Positions 1-13,013 are shown, counted from the stretch's first letter. The stretch: DNA of 64,000 nucleotides from Molanna angustata (GCA_963576475.1 OY754972.1:16358506-16422505), one strand, 5' to 3'. Notes: a model not told the origin generated them from the sequence alone. Made by a program: numbers and translations.

Positions 1-348
1 TGGGGAAGGGTCAGGGGCAGGCGGGTAATGCGGGGAAAGCTAGCCCATGTGACTAGTGACGCTGTCGGGCGCGGGGCTACCTCCGCGTCGCGCCGCGCCG
101 CGCCATACCGCACCTCACCGCGTTCAATGCCGCTACGGTCGCGTCGGTGCCTGGACGCGTATTTGCCCGCATCTCACTCATGTGTAATACAATCGCGATC
201 ATTCTTGTTAGGATTTTTTCCACATCAAAAGTGACTTGATTCATGTTTGTTTCAAAGTGTGCGACCAACCAGTTATACTAAAAACATCACCTTAAGGATT
301 TCCGTGTGTGACAGTGTTTGTGTCCTGAACGATTTCGTTATTGCCTTC
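1..348 (+). promoter_or_regulatory. CpG-rich 5' region, probable PDK1 promoter / 5' UTR
   Basis: The first 180 bases are strikingly GC- and CpG-rich (repeated GCGCCG runs near 90-110) compared with the AT-rich surroundings. This fits a promoter or first exon of the downstream kinase gene. No TATA box or initiator could be fixed. The short open frames here show no recognisable protein. The assignment rests on composition and position only. Confidence 0.35.
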
Positions 349-360
349 ATGAAAGTCAAG
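349..360 (+). CDS. Candidate first coding exon of PDK1 (start codon plus four codons)
   Basis: An ATG at 349 begins four codons (M-K-V-K) ending in AAG followed by GTAAAC, an acceptable splice donor. Joining in phase 0 to the acceptor before 1217 gives an uninterrupted reading frame into the kinase exon, which has no clear start of its own except a Met codon at 1292. Much of the 5' end lies outside the window, so another first exon, or initiation at 1292, is equally possible. Confidence 0.4.
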
Positions 361-1216
361 GTAAACCGAATGACTATCGGAATATGAATATGTGCATATA
401 AGACCTGTGATTTGGTTTTGTTTAGTGCGGTCGTTTAAATATATTACGCTGTTTTTCTCGTTCGGAATTCGGATATTATATCGGTTCGTTCAGTCTTAAG
501 ATAAATTTTATGTTCGCTCTTTTCGATTATCACTTCTTTGCGAAAGCGAAATCCGCAAACGGAGTTGTCTGTGTCCGCGTTAAATCCGCTACGAGGCAAG
601 TTTAGCATTTTTAGAATAACAAATTCGGCCTCAAATTCGCGGAAATATATTGCATATATTATTTTGGTTCAATTCAGTTATTTGGCACACGGATAATTTA
701 AATATCCAAATTTGCCGGTATCGCAATTTTGGCGAAAGGAAATCTGTCTGATTATTTAAAATATACAAAAATTTTGCAAATTTTATTTTTCGGTGTTTAT
801 AGTTTTACTTTTCACCAAATTATTAGTTCGTGTCACATTTTGGGAATACCTATGTGTTGTAATATTTTATTAATATAATTTGATCAACCTTACAATTCAG
901 TCATAATTTATAATGTAAAATCGTGTATACTATACGGAAGTGTTTTGCTTCTTCGTCGTGTCTTAGTTGAACGATAATAATGTGTTCTTCAATCTATATG
1001 TAGAAAGCAATATTTCGTACATTTTCTATGCAATTTTATAAATTATTCATAACGGAAAGTTATCCAATGTCGGGAGACACTTCATGTATAAAATTATGTT
1101 CTCCCTTAACAATCTTACGTAGATTTTGCAAATGTTACCACCTAATCCAACTACGTATACATACATCAAACATTAGATTATTATAAATATAACCTATTAT
1201 TTCTGTGTTGTTATAG

Positions 1217-4200
1217 ATTAACGGTCGCCCTCAAAGTCCGGCCGTTGGCCACCAACATCCTCAAGTGGCTGTGCAAGAGCCAACACTAGTCATGGCTCCC
1301 CCAGCACCCGCCGCACCTCCCCAACAATCAGACAACCCAAGGGAGGCTGCTGACCCTCACCCCAATATCAAGAAGAGTGCCAAGGACTTTATCTTCGGTA
1401 AAGTTATCGGAGAAGGGTGCTTCAGTACTGTTTACCTCGCCAAATACATACACAATGGAAAGGAATATGCCAGTAAGTATATAAAATATTGCAACATATT
1501 TATTATATAATTTTATTTATTACTCAGACATACTTATTAGATGTTGTGATTGATTTCTTTTTATATATTATTTTTCATGCTCCATTTATAATGATTAGTA
1601 TTACAATGTTTTTTCTTTTCAATTTTCAGTAAAAGTGTGCGAAAAAAGACACATCATGAGAGAAAAAAAGGCGGAATACATCAAAAGAGAAAAAGAAGTT
1701 CTTAACATGCTTTACAACGTAAGTCATGGATTCGTCAGATTGTTCTGCACGTTTCAAGACGCCGAGAGGCTCTACTTTGTTATAACCTTCGCAAAGAATG
1801 GGGAACTCTTACCACACATCAACAAAGTTGGTTCATTTGATCTGAACTGTACAAGATTCTATGCTGCCGAATTGGTTATAGCCTTAGAGGAAATGCACAA
1901 AAGAGGAATTATTCACCGAGACCTAAAACCTGAAAATATTTTGCTCGATGAGAAGATGCACATGCTGGTAACGGATTTCGGTTCAGCCAAAATACTAAGG
2001 ACTCCTGATAACAGTGATAACAAGAAAGACGGAGAGGAGTCTGTTGATAAAGAAGGCAGCGATGAAAGGTCACGGAGACGACGCATGAGTTTCGTGGGAA
2101 CGGCGCAGTACGTTAGCCCTGAATTACTAACAGACAAAAGCGTGTCTCGAGCGTCGGACCTGTGGGCCCTTGGATGTATTGTCTACCAAATGGTGTCGGG
2201 CTTGCCGCCTTTCCGTGCCGGAAGCGAGTACTTAATATTCCAAAAGATAATGAACCTAGACTACGAATTCCCCGAAGGTTTTGCTGCTGATGCCAAGGAC
2301 TTAGTTGAGAAGCTACTCGTACTAGACCCAACAGAAAGACTCGGTGCCAAAGATGGAGATGATCGTTACGATAGTATTAGAAACCATCGCCTGTTCGCTG
2401 GCGTGGATTGGGATAATATCAGAGATAGCCGACCTCCCCCCATCTACCCCTACCTACCTGGTCGCGCTTCGGAAGATGCGCTGCGCTCGCAGTACCGCGT
2501 CCCCGATCATTTGGAACCTGGCCTAGGAGACCTCCAACTACGCCGTCTCTTCGAACTAGACCTCGAGGATCCTGCAGCGATACAACCTCCACCTAAGCCT
2601 CAAGGTAAGAAACATTTATTGTTTTTTTTTTTAATTTATAGAACAAATCTTCACAGATACGTCCAGTTTTTATTATTCGTCTTTAGACCACTGTGCCAGT
2701 CTGTTACTGTTATGGCTGAATGTTGTGTCCTCTCCAGACAAGACACCTGTGCAATCTTAACCAGACATGACTTATGTACATCTGTTTTCATCTTTTGTTG
2801 TAATCACACACACACCGTGTTGTTTGCTCCTGTATCGAACCGCAGCTTGTCTAATATCAATATTTTCATTAAAGTTTTTCTCCCAACACCGTTGTTCTCG
2901 CACAGTTGCTAGGGTGATTCTTATGTATAGCTGCCAACAATATCGACAAGACTGCTAACTTTATTTAATTACATTTTTTTTTACGTTTGACCATATTTTT
3001 TTCGTACGTCATAATATGTAACTTTCTCAACGCTGATAGATTAGTTTTTTTGCCTGATAAGGTTAACTTACTCTAGTAATATATTTTTTTTGCGATTATA
3101 CCGTAAAATAGTCGACATTTTCAATGATTCTTTGTAATATGGGTCGATTTTTGACCTATCTTTACACTTTTTTCTTCTAAATTGTCGCAAAATAAACTCA
3201 ACCCATGTGATGGGATTTTTGAAGAATTCATATTTCGTGGCCTTAATTCTTCTCTCTGCACCGAGGGAGATCGCGATCCACAATTTTAATTTTACACAAA
3301 CAATCGGTAGATATATTATAATTCAATGCAGTTTATGCGGTAGATGGAGAGACAGAGCCAAGGAAGCCATCTGTGCGTGGTTTGTTTAGTATAAATGTGG
3401 CAAAAGTAATTACATAATAGTGAAGGGATTGTCGTGCTCGTATTGTTTCGTTTACGTAAGTTTATATTTTATTATATCGGTGGTGCAGTGAAGTTAGTGA
3501 AATGTTGTAAGATATGAATGTGTCGATTTGAAAGTAAAGGAAAATGTGATGTAATAGTTATCCGTCTGGTCGTGTATATCGGCGCTGCTTGTGTATAAAT
3601 GTTTATTGTAATATAATTGGAGGCCGACACCGACCTAATACACTTGACCCGCAAGTTAGTATAACCCACATCTTACGGCCGATTTTATAAATAAACGCGT
3701 TTCGTATTCTGCCTCTGCGATGTTGTTTTTTTTCTTCATATTTTTCTACGGCCCCGATGGTGTGTGGGTGATGTTTCCCGTCGCCGTCGGTGTCTATGCA
3801 GATATAAGAAGAGCTTTTCACATTTTCCTTTCGCCGAATGAAATGCACGACATTCTGCTCGGCCAAGACAGACACGTATTATTATCGTCTTATTTTGAAG
3901 GCATCAGTCGGCGCCGCCTCTGATAGTCTGGGAATAAATCCGCCCGACGTCTAGAGTACGTTGTTTTTCGCGTATCTCTCGAAGGCGACATTTAGAACGT
4001 CTCGCTATAAATAGAAAGATACGAGGTGGTAGAATAATGCAGCTGAGTGTCTGTCTGGCTTGTGATCATTATTAGGTGGGCAGTGGACAGGCGGCAAGAT
4101 CCGGATTCGTTGATATTAACTACATTTCATATCACTATATGTATGTATCGATCACAACATTATCATTTACAGAAACAATCTTTCTTCTCTTGTTAGTAGC

Positions 4201-7200
4201 GGTAGCTTTATTTGTTCTTGTTTTATATCGTATTGTTTGCATACATCTGTTATTATATCGACAAAGAAACGTTTTACTTCTAAACGATATAAGAAACATT
4301 GCGTCTATTGAATCAAACTTAGTTTAGTTTGTCGATCGACAATTCTTGATAGAACTCCATTGTACGTTGATATGTTATAAAAAATATAAAAATACTTGGT
4401 AATTGTTCTATTGTGTTTATTTGATTATTGACGCGTTTCGTGCAAAGCACATCGTCAGAATAATATAATTATTCTGACGATGTGCTTTGCACGAAACGCG
4501 TCAATAATCAAATAAACACAATAGAACAATTACCAAGTATTTTTATATTTTTTATAACATATCAACGAATCAAACTTATTCAGATTTCATTTCATTACGT
4601 GTATAAGTCCAAAATTTTACCTAGAGATAAAATTAAAATATTAGTCTTCCATGTTTAATTCAGCACATACTTTCTATTAATTTTCCTTTAAGATGTTTCT
4701 TGTGTTTTATAAAAAATTATTTGTATTTTATTGGATTTTTAACCTTTGAATGATTACAAGTAGATAGACTTAACACACGTTTCAAGTCACGTATCTGAAA
4801 TTCTTAAAATTGTTGTCAGTCACGTAGCAAACATAAAAGTTAGCAATTAATATAGACACTTTTGACTGGATAGGCTCGTAACCTCCCAAGTTGTTTTTCA
4901 CTATTTGTGTCATTTTTAGTGATTATTTCAAGTGCTAGTGTTTTATTCGGTTGGTATCTTGAAAACATCGTGGACGCTCGTACATACATGTTTCTTTTTG
5001 ATCACACTCGAGTATGCCGGAATTTGGCCTGAAAATCAATTTAATTACATAAATAACGCCATCGCTAATTATTTCTCATCGCTAACCTGAATACCCGATA
5101 CCCATGGAATAGCGGCATTACCGTTGTTTGCAGTACACCCTGTCCAACGTATACTTTCACTGTTCCGTCTATAGAATGCCGCATGAGAAGCCCCAACCAA
5201 TGGCATTTCCATGGTAAGCGATCTACGAAACCGGCCTCTCATTTCCCAATAAATCGGCCGGTCGGGCCACATCACCACATGCGCATTCGTGAGAGAAGAA
5301 AGTTCTCGACTCGGCCAGACAGCGCGGGACCCGACAAACATTCTACAAACAGTACCTACTTTCATTCCTAGCCACGTTCACCATTATCTCTTTCATTTGG
5401 TTCTCATTCTATAACACCTTTAAACAACTTCTTATTGGTAATCTCATATATGATGTCAAAAATTGATGTAAATTTATATCAATTTCTCAAAAATATGTTC
5501 ATCGTTGCTTAACGTATAAAAAAGATCATTCGATGCAGCAAATATTTTCCACTATTGTTAAATTTGCAACGACCTTTCAAAATAGACGTGTTCCTGTATG
5601 AACGCTATTTGTCTAGTCTAGGCCATTCCGCAGCCTTGCCTCGCACACCAGTAACTGCGCACATAGCGGAGTTATAATATTGCGCAACATCAGACTGTGT
5701 TCAAAACAAAAACGGTCATGACTTTCTACAACAGAACGTGGCGGAAACGCTACGGATTTTTTGCTTCGTCATGTTGTTATGGTTTAGATCCGGTTCAGAA
5801 TGAATTCTGCAATAAGCGAGCCTTTTGCCATTCCCACCATTCTTTTGCTATCTCTATTAAGAAATTTTGTTTTGTCATTCGTGTCGCAAGTGGAAATACA
5901 AAGCGTTATTTTATTAAGTTATTGAATTGAAGAAGATTTGAATGCTAATAAGAATTATTTTTCAAAAAGTAGTAATAGAAGCGCTTGATTTTTTCAACCT
6001 TTATGGAATTGTGTATATATTTTTTTAAACAAGTAATAAACTTGTTTGTTTAAATGGATATTTAGTGGCTTCAGGATCATCTTCAAAGCGTGGTTTCTTG
6101 TTGATATTAGTAACTAGTGAGTCAGGAAGGATGCATTAGGAGTTGGTGCATAGTCACGGCAGATCACAGGCTTGTTTGTTTCGTTGTGACGCATTGACGT
6201 ATTGCAACAGTTCTCGGGGAATTACGTTTTGTTTACGGCTCTCTCACGTAACCATTTCGCTGACCGACTTTCCTCCCCGCTCGCGAGGCCGCCCACCTCT
6301 CCTCGGCCCACCGCCGCCGCCGCCAATGAATGAAATCCGTCAGCGCGGAAGGTGGAAGGGACCGCCACCGATGCTGAGCATCTATAGCCGCCTGCAGGCG
6401 ACATGGACTGCGGCCTACTTAGCGCAATATTGCGCATTTTCATTTTTAATGTTTGCCCCAGTTACGGCGGTCATCGTGTGAACATTGGAATTTGCCTTGT
6501 GTCCAATTTAAAAGTACCTACGCTGAAATCTCCTTTCTACCGTACACGAGACCTTCGCCCAGCGCAACATTTCACGAAACGCAAGCGTCGCTCGCTAGCT
6601 TACTCTCCTAATTGTAGCGAAACAACTTGTCATAGTTTTCCGTTGACAAATCTCGCACCGCGCGAGTATATAGGTACGAGTATAAGTATCCATCGCTTAT
6701 TTTCGCAAATACAATAAATGGCCTTAGGTGTTTCAAGGAGAACTCTGTTGTACACAAACTTTTTAATGAAGGCAATCAATCATCGCATGAATCGCTCCTT
6801 AATACAATAGAATCCTCTTTGCGTCACGTAACCTGTTAAGATACAAACATATGTAGGTACCGAAGACACAACTCGAAGCACATTCATTCAATACTAATTA
6901 TGTTTTCTAATCTCGAAGAATCTATGTTTCACGTATTATATAAACCGGCAGTTTGTTTTTATTAGGGAATGATTGTTTTTTACAGTTATATACCTACCTT
7001 TAAAACCCAACAATTGAAATCGCGGGCATAGAAAGACTGCACCCGGATATAAAATCGGTGAAAAATTATATTTATTATAGTTTCATAATACCTACATCTT
7101 GTGAACCGGTTATAAATCGAATTGGCAAATTCAGCATTAAAAAAACAAAGATGTCGTGAATTTACGTAACTAGAAATTCAACATCAAAGTTAATTGATTA

Positions 7201-8102
7201 CAAATTTTCAAATATTAACAATTATGTTAAAAGTCATAAACCTATCTTCAACATAACTAGAAATTCGACATCAAAGTTAATTGATTACAAATTCTCAAAT
7301 ATTAACATTAATGTTAAAAGTCATAAGCCTATCTTCTTGAAAATAATTTACAAATATTTAAATTCGCAAAATATTGTTTTCATCTAGAGATTGATTTCAT
7401 TTTCATTGAAATTTATGCATTGCCATATTTTTAATCAATTTTCGTCTTCTTTTCCAGGTGGTGGTATATTGGACATCTCACCGGATGACTTCAGACGGCG
7501 TTTGGAGAGACAGAGAGAAACTAACAAATGGCACCGCTTCGTGGAAGGCAACCTGATCCTCAAGCAAGGATTAGTGGATAAGAGAAAAGGTCTCTTTGCC
7601 AGACGACGCATGCTCCTCCTCACTACCGGCCCCAGACTATTTTATGTAGATCCTGCCAACATGGTGGTTAAAGGAGAAATCCCATGGTCCAAGGACCTCT
7701 GGGTCGAACCTAAGAACTTCAGGATATTTTTCATCCACACGGTAATTACTTGTGTTATTAATATTATTGACAATCAGTGGAACTTTTTATGTACAGAAAT
7801 TATCTCTGACGTCAAAGGAACATCAGTTTCCAGAGACATTTAAAAAATATATATTTCATCTTTGAAAGCAAAATTTAAGATTCCTCTAATTCAATGAGAT
7901 TAGCACAAATTGTTTTGTGATATCACATACATGTATATTTTTATGCAATGTGTATGATTTTAATTTTTTCTTTTTTTTGTTACAGCCCAATAGAACTTAC
8001 TACCTAGAAGATCCGGAATCATTTGCGCTGGAGTGGAGGGACGCCATCGAGGCTGTATTCCGGAGTACATACTCTCGAAGTACATATCCTCACAGCACAT
8101 AG
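1217..8102 (+). CDS. Pdk1: 3-phosphoinositide-dependent protein kinase 1 (PDPK1/PDK1), four exons
   Basis: This is the Ser/Thr AGC kinase that phosphorylates the activation loops of Akt, S6K and related kinases after recruitment to PIP3 membranes. Exons are 1217-1472, 1630-2604, 7458-7741 and 7986-8102, all with GT/AG borders and consistent phase, giving 543 residues from 1217. Visible in order: a Pro/Ala-rich N-terminus; glycine loop GEGCFSTVY; catalytic Lys in EYAIKVCEK, whose Ile codon is split across the first intron; [14 protein letters not shown]; activation-loop [14 protein letters not shown] with the conserved Ser; a linker; then a C-terminal PH domain with the basic run [15 protein letters not shown], split between the last two exons. 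The activation-loop Ser matches the trans-autophosphorylation site known in human PDK1. The Met at 1292 is an alternative start. Kinase and PH domains appear intact. The call is very secure; only the N-terminus is uncertain. Confidence 0.95.
4424..4464 (-). ncRNA. Hammerhead-ribozyme-like motif (left arm, opposite strand)
   Basis: This is the exact reverse complement of the motif in the right arm of the same palindrome, so a transcript from either strand would carry one copy in the sense orientation. The same core, stem II and ACGCGT stem III are present. A through-transcript would fold into one long hairpin that competes with ribozyme folding. Confidence 0.55.
4468..4508 (+). ncRNA. Hammerhead-ribozyme-like motif (right arm of palindrome)
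   Basis: Parts in order: stem I ATTATT (4468-4473), core CTGACGA (4474-4480), one extra T, stem II GTGC-TTT-GCAC (4482-4492), GAA (4493-4495), self-complementary ACGCGT as minimal stem III (4496-4501), cleavage-position C (4502), then AATAAT closing stem I. This is the order of a type I hammerhead with a minimal stem III, a form described in Penelope-like elements. The T between the core and stem II departs from the classical consensus. Activity is unknown. Confidence 0.6.
7168..7335. repeat. 87-bp direct tandem duplication in Pdk1 intron
   Basis: Two adjacent copies begin with CTAGAAATTC-type sequence, with a period of about 87 bases and a few substitutions between them. No coding content. 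It lies about 120 bases before the PH-domain exon. Confidence 0.75.
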
Positions 8103-11100
8103 GGAGGGGGGAAGGAGCGTCCTGGCCCTACCCTGCGTCCTTCAGGACCTTCCTCTCGTGTCCAGCCTGAAGCACAACTGTTCAGATGATGTTGTTATCT
8201 GAATGTTTATAGCCGCAACCATTCACTAGAACAGTTCAGACTGATGCGGAGAGGAGAATAAGTCGCCTGTCTGAGATGTTCCTCTGTCAGGAGGAGCTGG
8301 CTTCATTGAAACCCGTGAGGATCATCGTTACAAACTCTACAATGGAATAGAATTGGACGGATCCGGAACTGAGTCACGGATGTTGTTAACAATGAAGAAG
8401 GTGGCCGCTGCAAATATTGTGATACTGAACTGTTTATTATTGCTTACAAACTGCCTCTTGTGAAATGTTCCTTGAAAATCTGATTTATTATTAAACTCTA
8501 TCAGGTTTAAGACGTTGTTTGATTTAGGTTACTTAACTGAAACAAACACGCCCTATGTTGATGCGATAGTTTAATGAAACTGTAATACTTAATTGGATGA
8601 ATGCAGTTTTATCTGCGGCTAATTAATAGGGAAATTCATTTTAGGAATAATTATTTATGAAAAGTAGTTAAGTAGACGCCAAATTCTTCATTTTCTTTAC
8701 TGAATTTGTACAATATTTTAATTTCATTATGTTTTGCATCACAATATGTTGAATGCGAGCATATTTTCATGTGTTCACTGTGAAATGTAACCGTATCTTA
8801 CCAAACAAAATAATATATACATATATTTTGTTATAGGTATAAATAATGAATATAATTAATATCTGGTATCAAGTTTTATGTTACTATTTATATGAATATA
8901 GGTAATATTCTGCCAACCTTAGATTAGAGTATTTAAAAAGGTTGCCTCATGGTAACATTAAAATGATAACTTAATTGTTTCTTTTAGAAATAGTGATTGC
9001 CGAAGCATTTTCTCTCAAAATTTCCTATTTTCCTTGCCAGATAAACTTTTTATTTATTAATTTAGCATAATTTTCATTTATTTGGCAAAATGAGAGACTA
9101 ATGTGTGTAGGTGATCAATAAAACACATACGAATCAAAGTGATATAAATTGATTATTATAATTAAATTACTGTTTGCACAGATTATTATATTTTTATGTA
9201 TGTATATACTTGTTTTGTTTCCCGATACATACTGATTATATTCTATTATGAAATTTACAAATAATTTGGGTTTTTATGTTATTTTTGCAAGATTGCTTCT
9301 TAACTTTCAAGCTTTCTGGTTATCAAAAGTATTAATATAAATAACAGCTAACATTGCAAAGAATCTCAAAGCATCAATTAATATTTTTGCATGATTAACT
9401 TAATATTATGAGGAAAAATATAAATTTGTAGATGTATTGTCTTCACTTAATTATTTCTGTTACACTATATTAGTGTAATAAAAATATATAATTAATATCC
9501 TTATTGATTATTTATATTTACACCAGCGTGATAATATTAAGATAGTATAATTATTATTATTTATGAGATATGATTACAAACAAAACATTATTACCCCATT
9601 ATTATAATATGTATTCAAAATTTATTCACTTTTAGATTGTACGTTAAATTCAGTTATTAAATTATTATTGTTTTGAGTCCTAATATATAATATCCTAAAC
9701 TCATTTTAAATTTTAATTGTTTTATAGCCAATTTTATATATTTTGTCTTGTATAGCATTTCCTTTGTTGTGATGTCTTTTATTTGTGTACACATGGGTGT
9801 CTATAATGGTAGTGTTAAGTGTTATCAAGACTGATAGTATTTTTCTGGTATATTTTAGCTATTTATTATGTCCAAACTTTAAGTTGATACCACGGCAGGA
9901 GTTTCAGTAGAATAGCCAATATAACAGTTTGTTTATAAATACATTATATTTATTATATTGTTTTATTTTCATATGATTGGGATATATCATCCAACCAAGC
10001 CTTCTTGAATAATGTGTAACAATAATCAAAGGGCAATGCTAAGATTTATGCCAATGTTTAGTTTATTTTCTATTGTACATAGTATACCATACCATAGATG
10101 CTAAATTATAAAGGAGTTTGCTAACTCTTGTTATTAAAATATATTAGAAATTATCATTGAAAGTATTGACATGTACAATATTTAGGCAAATTTTAAAAGG
10201 TTTTGTTAGTTGATATTAGAACTTGGTTACATTCAAATATGTTTTCTTCAAAATATTGTTAGATAAATCTTTACTTTTGGAAAAAGAACAAATAATAATA
10301 TTTCACCCATCAATGTTATACCTAAATATAATAAATATTCCGTTGTTAAGAGTGAGCCTCGATTGCCTTTCTTGAATAGATTTATATTTTATATAAACAC
10401 TGTAAATAAAATAGTACCATGAAGCATTAAAACCAGGTTTAACCAAATTCTAATGCTCAATCAAATTAAATTGGATAATTATTGGACTATTCCAACTGAT
10501 TTATATATAATATTGGACTATTCCAACTGATTTATTATATATACTGTAAATAACATGTTTTGGGTAGATAGCAAAATAATTAAATATAGAATTAATACTT
10601 ATTTAATGTAATAACTTATTAAGTATTTCACCTTGAAATAAAATGTTTGAATTAAAATATATACATGAATTTTATTTACCACAAATAAATACCCTACAAA
10701 TATAATTAAAACATAATAACAGAGTATCATATTAAGTTCTTGAAATATTTTTATACAAGGAATGATCATAAAACATAACAAAACAAAACTTGCAAAATAC
10801 AGCCAGGATCCAGAATTTTTGACAAATTAAAAACTTATCAATGAGTAAGGATATTCTTAAGTTTATTTACAGATAATTTAACATACAGTTTTTATATTTT
10901 GTCAAGTGATTCCTCGGATACAAATGAAGTGAAATGGTTCCTCGAATATCAAAAATGGAAATGGAAGATGACAATTCTTGATCACCCTGCACCATCATGA
11001 GACAGAGTGTATCGTTAGTTGGTTGTTGAATTGGAAAATACTAGCAATCAAAATAATTCACTACTTTAACAAAGTATACATGGGAACAGACTATCAGTCA

Positions 11101-11220
11101 ATTTTTATTCTGGAGCACTGATTTATACCCAGAAAAAGTGTTTATTTTACTTATTTTTAAAAACAATAGTAAGTAGGTACACGATTGATTCATTCTAAAC
11201 TCAGTAGAAGTTTTGTAAAT
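8103..11220 (+). other. Pdk1 3' UTR and AT-rich intergenic DNA
   Basis: Sequence after the Pdk1 stop begins moderately GC-rich (8103-8450) and becomes very AT-rich. Several AATAAA signals occur (for example near 9116 and 10406), so the 3' UTR could end anywhere from about 1 to 2.3 kb after the stop. A short duplication lies at about 10470-10545. No gene seen. Confidence 0.5.
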
Positions 11221-11223
11221 TTA

Positions 11224-11690
11224 GACCCTTGTATACCCAGGGTATACGGATGTACACAAAAATGCACACTAAATTAGCTTATAATGTATGAAACAAGAAA
11301 AAATATTGTATATCACCTAATATGTGAAATACAACATTTTTCCATGAAAAGGTAATTGAGAGTTGTAAATAGCAAGAATAGTAGTTAAAATATTATAATA
11401 ATAAAAAAGTCTGCCAGTAGATTTTCATATTCTCTTTCGATTGAAGTAAATATCTACTTCGTAGGAATTGTAGATCTTTAGTTACATACAATAAAAATCA
11501 AAAGGGGTTTTACTGAAACTAATTTGACAAGAAAAGTATTAAACAAATTCAAATTTAAAAATTAAACTCATGCAATAGAATAAAGATGTAAATACAAATT
11601 GTTCTTTATTTAAATGTATGTTTTGAGAGTACTGGGGAAATTATTTTCAAAATATACTATATAGCATTTATTGTAAATTACATTAATAAA
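11224..11690. repeat. Dispersed repeat, about 460 bp (copy 1 of 2)
   Basis: This stretch aligns by eye along its whole length with 47487-47929. Shared landmarks are GGTATACGGATGT, AATGCACACTAAATTAG, ATATTGTATATCACCT and AGATTTTCATATTCTCT. No open frame of note. The second copy interrupts a LINE and shows TTAA at both edges, so this is probably a non-autonomous element. Confidence 0.75.
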
Positions 11691-12730
11691 ACTTTAAACG
11701 TAGGAAAGTAAAATAAAGTCAGGATTTAACAAAAGTATCTACAATATTAAATAAATATAGAGAAATCATAAATTTATTATAGCGCTGAGAAATGTTTCTT
11801 AGTTATCCACAAAAAATATTTGTACCTCACAAAAATATTTAACAAAAATGATAATCACATTTAGTGCATCGGGTAGTGCTCATTTTGATACCTTCACTAA
11901 AAAAATTAAAAAATTTCAATACCAACTTAATTGAATTCAAATACCAAATATTTATTTACATTACTGCAATAAATTAAGAATTTTTCTTTTCTATATGTAG
12001 GTATATTTTTTTACTTTGTCTTATTTAATTGTAGAGAAGTTAGCAATAATTTAAACCTGCAGTTTTGCCAACACTCGGAAAATAAATTAATATTTTGCGA
12101 CCATAGACACTAATTTTGTAATTTAAATCTAATGTTGTTAAAATATAAATAGTACCTACTCACTACTCAGCCTTTAAATTAACCAATATAAAAAACACTT
12201 GTACAGTGTTTACGCATCCCCATATATATAATAATAAGAACCGCGATACATTGACAGTTTGAAGTAGTCGTGGCTGACGGATAATTCAACATGAAGTTGA
12301 GTTCAACTGCAACACGGCCGTTTCAAGTAGCCACTGTTCATTCAATTTCACTGTTCAGCTGAGAAAAGATTTTTTAACTACCTACTTCTGGTTGTCAATG
12401 GAATCATTCGACAAACTAACTCATATTCAACTAAATAAAATACAACAAACCAGCGCCGTTATGTGAAATTGTTTTTATTTTCTTTTTGAATCATCATCCA
12501 AATTAATTATATTTGCCATTTCACGCGTCAAAACAAGTGAAATAAATGAGCAACATGCGGGGTACAAAAGCGAAAAGACGTAGAGTTGTGGGGATGGGCA
12601 GCTTAAAGTGGTCCGTGTATTGTAAACGATAATTTATTTTGTAACAACTTCAAGCTGTCCTTGTATCGCATCAATTAGACCAAAGCCTTCTGAATTCGTT
12701 CGTTTTCCTCTTAGACCCAAAGACATTACT

Positions 12731-13013
12731 ACTAGTTGCATGTAGTACATAAGATCCAACTGTCGATGGCGATAGTATGGATAATTGAAGAATACGTACC
12801 TGACAATAAACACTTCGACACAAATTAATAAACATTTAAAGATATTTTATTTTCTATATAAAACATGCAGGTACGAGTATATATGTCAGCATAGGATAGT
12901 ATGGATGTCAGTATGTTTTATAGACTTGGCATACAAATCTCGTGTATCTTGGTTTGACACTTTGTCGATATGTTAAGAGAAATAAATTCTCTTGAACAAA
13001 TCAAAAGTTGGAT
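12731..13013. mobile_element. Internally deleted copy of the ATCCAACTGTCGAT-ended element
   Basis: It starts with ACTAGTTGCATGTA followed by GATCCAACTGTCGAT and ends with AACAAATC...GTTGGAT, the ends of the roughly 1 kb elements at 25144, 32366 and 35411. Most of the interior is missing, leaving about 280 bp. No coding capacity. Confidence 0.75.

Larger units (their letters stand above)
4365..4567. repeat. Nearly perfect 203-bp palindrome (foldback)
   Basis: The two arms of about 100 bases are exact reverse complements as far as I could check. They meet at a 3-base centre (4465-4467), and symmetry ends at 4365 and 4567. Each arm contains a hammerhead-like core, one per strand. The structure resembles two head-to-head copies of a short repeat, as inverted terminal repeats of Penelope-like retroelements can be arranged. 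That family assignment is inference. Confidence 0.9.
2605..7457 (+). other. Large intron of Pdk1 between kinase and PH-domain exons
   Basis: This 4.85 kb intron holds a 203-bp palindrome (4365-4567), an 87-bp direct duplication (near 7168-7335) and two moderately GC-rich stretches (about 5050-5370 and 6140-6700). The remaining sequence is AT-rich and short open frames in it match nothing I recognise. No nested gene could be supported. Confidence 0.7.

Noticed and set aside
3720..3923. Hydrophobic 67-codon frame in the Pdk1 intron
   Set aside because: T-rich intronic sequence explains the hydrophobic start; there is no domain, splice or repeat support.
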